A stretch of 64,000 bases of DNA. Origin: Streptomyces sp. NK15101. GTDB taxonomy: Bacteria; Actinomycetota; Actinomycetes; Streptomycetales; Streptomycetaceae. Position numbers and translations under genes: made by a program. Shown in pieces: positions 59,466 through 64,000 of this stretch. Within the stretch, counting starts at the first letter, position 1. The number at the start of each line of letters is the position of its first letter. The stretch lies in the NCBI RefSeq assembly GCF_020400725.1, contig NZ_JAINVG010000009.1:1-64000 (forward strand), given 5' to 3'. A model generated the notes under the pieces. The model saw only the letters and a program-made list of their open reading frames with translations, had not been told where the DNA came from and did not search any database.

Positions 59466-62285
59466 GTGAGTGGAGCGCCGAGGGTCGCCGCTGCTCCGCG
59501 GCTGTACGACCGCACGTCCGAACTCGCCGCCGTGGCGGAGCTGGCGGCGCGGGCCGCCGAGGGGAAGGGCGCCGTCCTGCTGCTCACCGGGGGCCCGGGC
59601 ACCGGTCGGACCGCACTGCTGGACCGGGCCGTACGGGACTCCCGGGTCCGGGCCCACCGGGTGGCCGCGCCCGGCGGCAACCGCGTCCCCTGGAGCGGGA
59701 TACGCGCCCTCGTGTCCGCCCTCGCCCCCACCCCCTCGGCCGCGCGCCGTGCCCTGCGGGCGGCCCGTGGCCCGGGCGGCGTGCCCGGGGCGCTGGCGGC
59801 CCTGTGTCCCGGCGAGCCGCTGCTGCTCTGCCTGGACGACCACCACCTCTGGGACGCCCATTCCCGCACCGCGCTCGACGCGGCCTGGCGTGCGAACACC
59901 GGACCGTGGGCGTGGGTCGTCTCGTTCGCCGCCTATCACCGGCCCCCCGATGTGCCGGGTGCCCGGCTGCTGTCCCTCGGGCGGCTGAGCCGCGACGGCG
60001 CGCGGAACCTGCTCGACGACGTGTGCCGGGTGCCCCTGACGGCGTCCTTCCGCACGCGACTGCTCGACGAGGCCGCGGGCCATCCCGGTGTCCTGACGGC
60101 GACGGCCGCCCGTGTCTCCGCCGAGCCGGGGGGCGCGGACGGCCCCTCGGGTCCGGTCACCGACGACGCCTCGCTGGCCGAGGTGTACCGAGGGCTCCTC
60201 GACTCCCTGCCGGCGGAGTGCGGGCGGGTGCTGGCCCTGGTGGCCGTCGCCGGGGAGCCGCGTCCCGAGCCCGGGCGGCCGGACCCCGCGGCCGGGGGGC
60301 CCGGGGCCCTGCGCCCGGTCGGCGCGGACGCGGTCCTGGCGGTGGCCCGCGCCGTGCGCGCGTCGCCCGAGGCGCTCGACCGGCTGGTCGCCGACGGGCT
60401 CCTGCGCGGAACCCGGGAAGCACTCCGCTTCGACGACCCCTTCCTGCGGCGCGCGGTCCTGGGCACCGTGCCGCCGTCCCGGCGCCGGGAACTGCACGCC
60501 CTCTTCGACCCTCCCGCCGCGGCCCGGTCCGGCGGCCGGAGCGGGCCGGCGGGCGGGGACGAGGCCGCGAAGGGGCGGGGTGCGGCGCCGGCGCGCGTAC
60601 CTCATCCCGCCGGGTCCGGTGCCGGGACGTCCACCGCGCCGTCCCGCTCCCGCGGAGCGTCGCCGGGATCCGGGCCGGCCGGCGTTCCCGGACTCCCGGC
60701 AGAAACCGGTCCGGCCCGCGACGCCGGACACCGGCCCGATCGGTTCCGGGCGCCGGGGGGCGCCGGCGAGCCGACCGGCGAGGCGCGGGCGCCCGAGGAC
60801 GCACGGGGGCTGCCCGGTGTGGTGCGGGGAAGGGCCGAACTCGCCCGCGGACTGGCCGGACTGGGCGACGGTCCGGTCGGGGACGCCCATCAGGTGCTGC
60901 TCCTCGCCGCCTCGCTGCTGCGCGAGGGGGCGCCCGAGGAGGCCTCGGAGGCACGGTTCCTCGCCATGGAGGCGGCGTGGGCGGCCGGGGACCCGGAGGC
61001 CTGCGCGACCGCTCTCGGCGGGGGCGGCTTCGGCGGCGAACGCCCCGGATCCTTCGCCGGCGCCGACACGGTGGAACGGGACTTCCGCGACGGGATGCGC
61101 GCCGCGCTCGCGGTGCGGCTGGAGGAGGCGCGTGCACCGCTGGCCCGGGTCGTGGCCCGCGACGGCACGTCCGACGAGCCGCGCCGCCTGCTGCGGGCGG
61201 GCGCCGCCGCCCTGGTCCTGGGGGACGCGCCCGCCGCCGTACGCGTCCTCGCCCGTGCCCTGGCCACGATGCGCGCCACCGCCGGGACCGCGCTGCTGCC
61301 CCGGGTACTCGAGCACCTGGCCTACGCCGAGTTGCGGGCCGGACAGCACGAGCGCGCCGCCGCGCACGCCAGGGAGGGACTCCGTACGGCGGAGTCCACC
61401 GGGCAGCGCAACGCGGCCGCCCACCAGCACGCGGTCCTCGCCCTGGCGGCCTCCGTCCGGGGCGACGCCCAGGCCGTCGTGGAGCACGCGGGCCGTGCGC
61501 TCGGGACCGCCCGAGCGCACGGCCTCGTCCAGGCGACGACGCTCGCCGAGTGGTCGATCGCCCGGGCCGAACTGGCAAGCGGGCTCGCCGCGCAGGCCGC
61601 GGCGCGTCTCGCTCCCCTCGTCGGGAGGGGGCCTCGCGGCGGTCACTTCGCCCTACGGATGCTCGTCGTGCCCTGCTTCGTCGAGGCGGCCTGCGCGGCG
61701 GGCCGGGAGGCCGAGGCCGGCACGGCGGCCGAGGAGTTCGCGGTCTGGGCAGGGCTCGGCCTCGACCCCCAGGCGCCCGGCCAACTGGCCCGCTGCCGGG
61801 CACTGCTGGCCGAAGGAGGCGACTCGGCGGACTGGTACCGGGAGGCGGTGCGGCACCACGAGGAGAGCGGCAACGACTTCGAACGGGCCCGGACCCTCCT
61901 CGCGTACGGCAAGTGGCTGCGCCGCCGCAGGCGTCTGGTCGAGGCCCGGGGTCCGCTCAGCGACGCGATGGTCACCTTCGAGCGCGCGGCGGCCGGCGTG
62001 TGGGCCGACCAGGCGCGGGCCGAACTGCGGGCGACCGGAGGTGCGGTGGGCAGGAGGGCCGTCCCCGGTGCGGTGGGCGAGTTGACCCCTCAGCAGCAGC
62101 GCATCGCCCGACTGGTGGCGGCGGGGGCGACGAACCACGAGATCGCCGACCGGCTGTCGCTGAGCCCCCGCACGGTCGACCACCACCTGCGGAACGTCTT
62201 CGCCCGGCTGGGAGTCCGCTCCCGCGTCGAACTGTCGGGGCTCCTGTCCCGTACCACGGGGGACGGCCGCCGCTCCGACCGGTGA
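59466..62285 (+). CDS. LuxR-family ATPase regulator (LAL type) with altered Walker A
   Basis: A 939-residue regulator. GTG 59466 starts at the conserved N-terminus; no ribosome site is visible, and TACCGT at 59455-59460 may be a -10 for a near-leaderless mRNA. The AAA-type ATPase has Walker A GGPGTGRTALL with R48 where lysine is usual, and Walker B LLLCLDDHHLWD. A Gly/Pro/Ala low-complexity insert spans ~355-450. TPR-like helices follow. The C-terminal LuxR HTH is LTPQQQRIARLVAAGATNHE then IADRLSLSPRTVDHHL. LAL proteins activate catabolic or antibiotic genes; the target here is unknown, with the adjacent secreted hydrolase a possibility. Confidence 0.9.
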   Translation: MSGAPRVAAAPRLYDRTSELAAVAELAARAAEGKGAVLLLTGGPGTGRTALLDRAVRDSRVRAHRVAAPGGNRVPWSGIRALVSALAPTPSAARRALRAARGPGGVPGALAALCPGEPLLLCLDDHHLWDAHSRTALDAAWRANTGPWAWVVSFAAYHRPPDVPGARLLSLGRLSRDGARNLLDDVCRVPLTASFRTRLLDEAAGHPGVLTATAARVSAEPGGADGPSGPVTDDASLAEVYRGLLDSLPAECGRVLALVAVAGEPRPEPGRPDPAAGGPGALRPVGADAVLAVARAVRASPEALDRLVADGLLRGTREALRFDDPFLRRAVLGTVPPSRRRELHALFDPPAAARSGGRSGPAGGDEAAKGRGAAPARVPHPAGSGAGTSTAPSRSRGASPGSGPAGVPGLPAETGPARDAGHRPDRFRAPGGAGEPTGEARAPEDARGLPGVVRGRAELARGLAGLGDGPVGDAHQVLLLAASLLREGAPEEASEARFLAMEAAWAAGDPEACATALGGGGFGGERPGSFAGADTVERDFRDGMRAALAVRLEEARAPLARVVARDGTSDEPRRLLRAGAAALVLGDAPAAVRVLARALATMRATAGTALLPRVLEHLAYAELRAGQHERAAAHAREGLRTAESTGQRNAAAHQHAVLALAASVRGDAQAVVEHAGRALGTARAHGLVQATTLAEWSIARAELASGLAAQAAARLAPLVGRGPRGGHFALRMLVVPCFVEAACAAGREAEAGTAAEEFAVWAGLGLDPQAPGQLARCRALLAEGGDSADWYREAVRHHEESGNDFERARTLLAYGKWLRRRRRLVEARGPLSDAMVTFERAAAGVWADQARAELRATGGAVGRRAVPGAVGELTPQQQRIARLVAAGATNHEIADRLSLSPRTVDHHLRNVFARLGVRSRVELSGLLSRTTGDGRRSDR

Positions 62286-62381
62286 CCCGGCGGGGTCCGG
62301 GAAGCGTCCGGTCCTCGGCCGCCGTTCCCACCGGTGCCCCGGCGGGGTCCGGGGAACGCCTGTTCCCGGTCGCCGTCACCT

Positions 62382-62438
62382 CCGCCGTCGCCGCGGTCGG
62401 CCCGGCCAGCCCCCGCCGTCGCCGCGGTCGGCCCGGCC
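62382..62438. repeat. 26-bp direct repeat, period 31
   Basis: Positions 62382-62407 recur exactly at 62413-62438 (unit begins CCGCCGTCGCCGCGGTCGG). A CCGGCGGGGTCCGGG motif also recurs near 62287 and 62339. The surrounding 62286-62736 gap between convergent genes contains no gene. Confidence 0.85.
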
Positions 62439-62736
62439 CGCACTCGGCGGCAGCCCGGCGCGGGCGGCGAACCGCCGCCGGACCGGCCGTCGCCGCCCGC
62501 TTCGAGGCCCGGACGGTGAGAGCCCGGCGGTGCCGTCCGGAGGGCTCGGGCCGTTCCGCCCGTTTCCCGGCGGCCGCCGGCCCGGCGGGCTCGACATCCA
62601 CCGCACGGTCCCGCTCGCCGAGCCCCGGGGCTCCCTCAGGCCCAGGGCTCCCCCACGCCCGGGGCTCCCCGGGCCCGGCGGTCCACGCTCGCCCTCTTCG
62701 TGCGGGACGAGCGGTCCGGGCGGGTCCCTCGCCGCC

Positions 62737-63936
62737 TCAGCACGAGGCCGTCAGGCGGAAGGCGTCCAGGGCCAGCGTCATCTCCGTGAGGTCCCTCGGC
62801 CGGGACAAGGACCGGGACGTCAGCTGCTCCAGGCGGCGCAGCCGGTTGAAGACCGTGTTGCGGTGGCAGTAGAGCCGAGCCGCCGCCCGGCCCGCCGAAC
62901 CCTCGCACTCCAGCCAGACGTCCAGTGTCTCCAGCAGGATCGCGCGGTCGGCCGGGTCCAGTTCCAGCAGGCTGCCCAGGACGTCCGTCACCAGCAGGCC
63001 GGCCAGCTCCGGCTGTCCGACCACCAGGGCGCCCGCCATCCGGCGGTCCAGCCGGACGATCTGCCGTGAGTCCGGCGGGCTGGTCCGCAGGGCCAGCTCC
63101 GCGAGCCTGCGTGCTCGCCCCAGCTCCGCGAGACCCGTCACCACCGGGCTGATCCCTCCGGGTCCCGGGCAGCGCCCGTCGAGCAGTTCGGACAGCGCGT
63201 CCAGACCGATGCCCTCCGCCAGCGACACCACCCCGATCTCGCAGTCCGCGCCCATCCGCCACAGGAACCGCGCGCCCGCCCCCTGCACCCGGCGGTGGAA
63301 GGGCTCGGGGGCCTCCCGCCGGTCGTGCCGCAGCACCACCACCGCGTACCGGCCGTGCTCCGGCAGATCCAGGCCGGCCGCCGCCCGCGAGGTCACCTCC
63401 GGCGAACACCGGCCTTGCAGCAGTGCGTCCAAGAGGGCCTGGAGCTGCTCGTCGGTACGCCGCCGCAGCTCCCGCTCCGTCGCCCGGTACGCCTCCGACG
63501 CGGTGTCCGCCTGCGCGTCCACCGCCTGCCAGACCATGGTCGCCGACTGGGTCAGCACCGCCAGCCTCGACGGGAACGCCGCCGCGTCCTCGACCAGCGC
63601 CTCCCACACCAGATGACCGGCGTGCCGGTAGGCGTGCACCAGCAGCTCCAGCGGCATCCCCTGCTCGGCACGCCGCCGCCCCAACTCGTCGGCGTGTTCC
63701 AGGTCCCGACGCGGTGAGTCCCGCGGTGCCGAGATCATCTCGATCCCGATCCGCAGCGCCTCGTGGGCCTCACGCCAGTGCTGGTCGTACGGCACGATCC
63801 GGCCGTACGCCGGTTCGTACTCGTGCAGTTCTCTCAGGTGCTCGTCCACCAGCTCGGGCAGCCGCTCCAGAAGCGCCGTACACGCCTCGGCCAGCAGCTT
63901 CCAGTCATCGCCGGTCCGTGGTCTGCGCCGTCCCAT
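62737..63936 (-). CDS. PucR/CdaR-type transcriptional regulator
   Basis: A 399-residue protein with a largely helical N-terminal sensor region (residues ~10-170), a GGDEF-like regulatory middle (~190-300) and the C-terminal PucR HTH (LETLDVWLECEGSAGRAAAR followed by LYCHRNTVFNRLRRLEQLT). The start ATG 63936 has no ribosome site. Such regulators respond to purines, sugars or amino-acid-derived signals. Its target lies probably beyond the right edge, since the left neighbour converges on it. The last 64 bp of the window are its upstream region. Confidence 0.9.
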   Translation of the reverse strand: MGRRRPRTGDDWKLLAEACTALLERLPELVDEHLRELHEYEPAYGRIVPYDQHWREAHEALRIGIEMISAPRDSPRRDLEHADELGRRRAEQGMPLELLVHAYRHAGHLVWEALVEDAAAFPSRLAVLTQSATMVWQAVDAQADTASEAYRATERELRRRTDEQLQALLDALLQGRCSPEVTSRAAAGLDLPEHGRYAVVVLRHDRREAPEPFHRRVQGAGARFLWRMGADCEIGVVSLAEGIGLDALSELLDGRCPGPGGISPVVTGLAELGRARRLAELALRTSPPDSRQIVRLDRRMAGALVVGQPELAGLLVTDVLGSLLELDPADRAILLETLDVWLECEGSAGRAAARLYCHRNTVFNRLRRLEQLTSRSLSRPRDLTEMTLALDAFRLTASC

Positions 63937-64000
63937 GCCGGGAGGATGCCACCCCGTCCCCCTTCCCGACAGGCCCCTGACACGCGGTGTTGTGCGCGTG

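Noticed and set aside
1..64000. tRNA, rRNA, insertion sequences, integrases, CRISPR
   Set aside because: No cloverleaf, rRNA-like segment, transposase/integrase motif or spacer array was recognised by eye. A tRNAscan or IS search would be needed to exclude short or degraded examples.

Overview
The window is about 64 kb of very GC-rich actinobacterial DNA, almost certainly a Streptomyces chromosome. The signs are third-position GC bias, many GTG starts, ATGA/GTGA translational couplings, SpoIIE-type phosphatases, a large LuxR/LAL regulator, twin-arginine lipoproteins, and a secreted CBM2 mannanase. No rRNA, tRNA, CRISPR array, transposase or phage gene was seen. It reads as accessory catabolic chromosome built from several substrate-specific modules.

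Layout. (1) 1-6.1 kb: a truncated SpoIIE phosphatase/HATPase protein, an orphan binding lipoprotein beside a gene-poor stretch, then a free-standing SpoIIE phosphatase next to a free-standing MASE1 membrane sensor. (2) 6.3-20 kb: an organosulfur locus. It holds a ROK regulator that has lost its kinase motifs, a possible 34-codon leader ORF with a hairpin-rich leader, a TauD-type dioxygenase, SsuABC-type uptake, two flavin-dependent monooxygenases with a flavin reductase, a 1311-residue fused ABC exporter and an aldo/keto reductase. (3) 20.3-24.7 kb: a short UvrA-like protein and a formaldehyde-dehydrogenase-like zinc enzyme. (4) 25.1-39.1 kb: a catabolic island. Five translationally coupled genes (acyl-CoA dehydrogenase, ThDP decarboxylase, amino-acid dehydrogenase, ADP-forming acyl-CoA synthetase, dienoyl-CoA-reductase-like SDR) are followed by an APC permease and a divergent TetR repressor. 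Next come a flavin amine oxidase, an XRE-TetR double-HTH regulator and an Fe-S flavoprotein of the dienoyl-CoA reductase/N-demethylase type. The first operon and the permease/TetR intergene share a near-identical 20-bp palindrome. (5) 39.3-42.5 kb: an XRE-TPR regulator divergent from a secreted M64 peptidase.

(6) 42.9-58 kb: a coherent beta-mannan utilisation locus. It has two paralogous LacI regulators, a sugar ABC importer, GH2 beta-mannosidase, CE7 acetyl esterase, secreted GH5-FnIII-CBM2 mannanase, mannose-6-phosphate isomerase, ROK sugar kinase and GH1 beta-glycosidase. Four intergenic copies of a motif close to YTWACYGGTTMAK lie at its promoters. The predicted flow is: secreted mannanase and esterase trim acetylated (gluco)mannan, the ABC system imports oligosaccharides, GH2 and GH1 release mannose and glucose, and the ROK kinase and ManA feed fructose-6-phosphate. 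(7) 58.3-64 kb: a secreted polyester-hydrolase/cutinase-like enzyme, a LAL regulator with an altered Walker A motif, and a PucR-type regulator.

Functions come from motifs and family resemblance read by eye; no database search was run. Substrates of modules 2, 4 and 6 are inferred from gene content.
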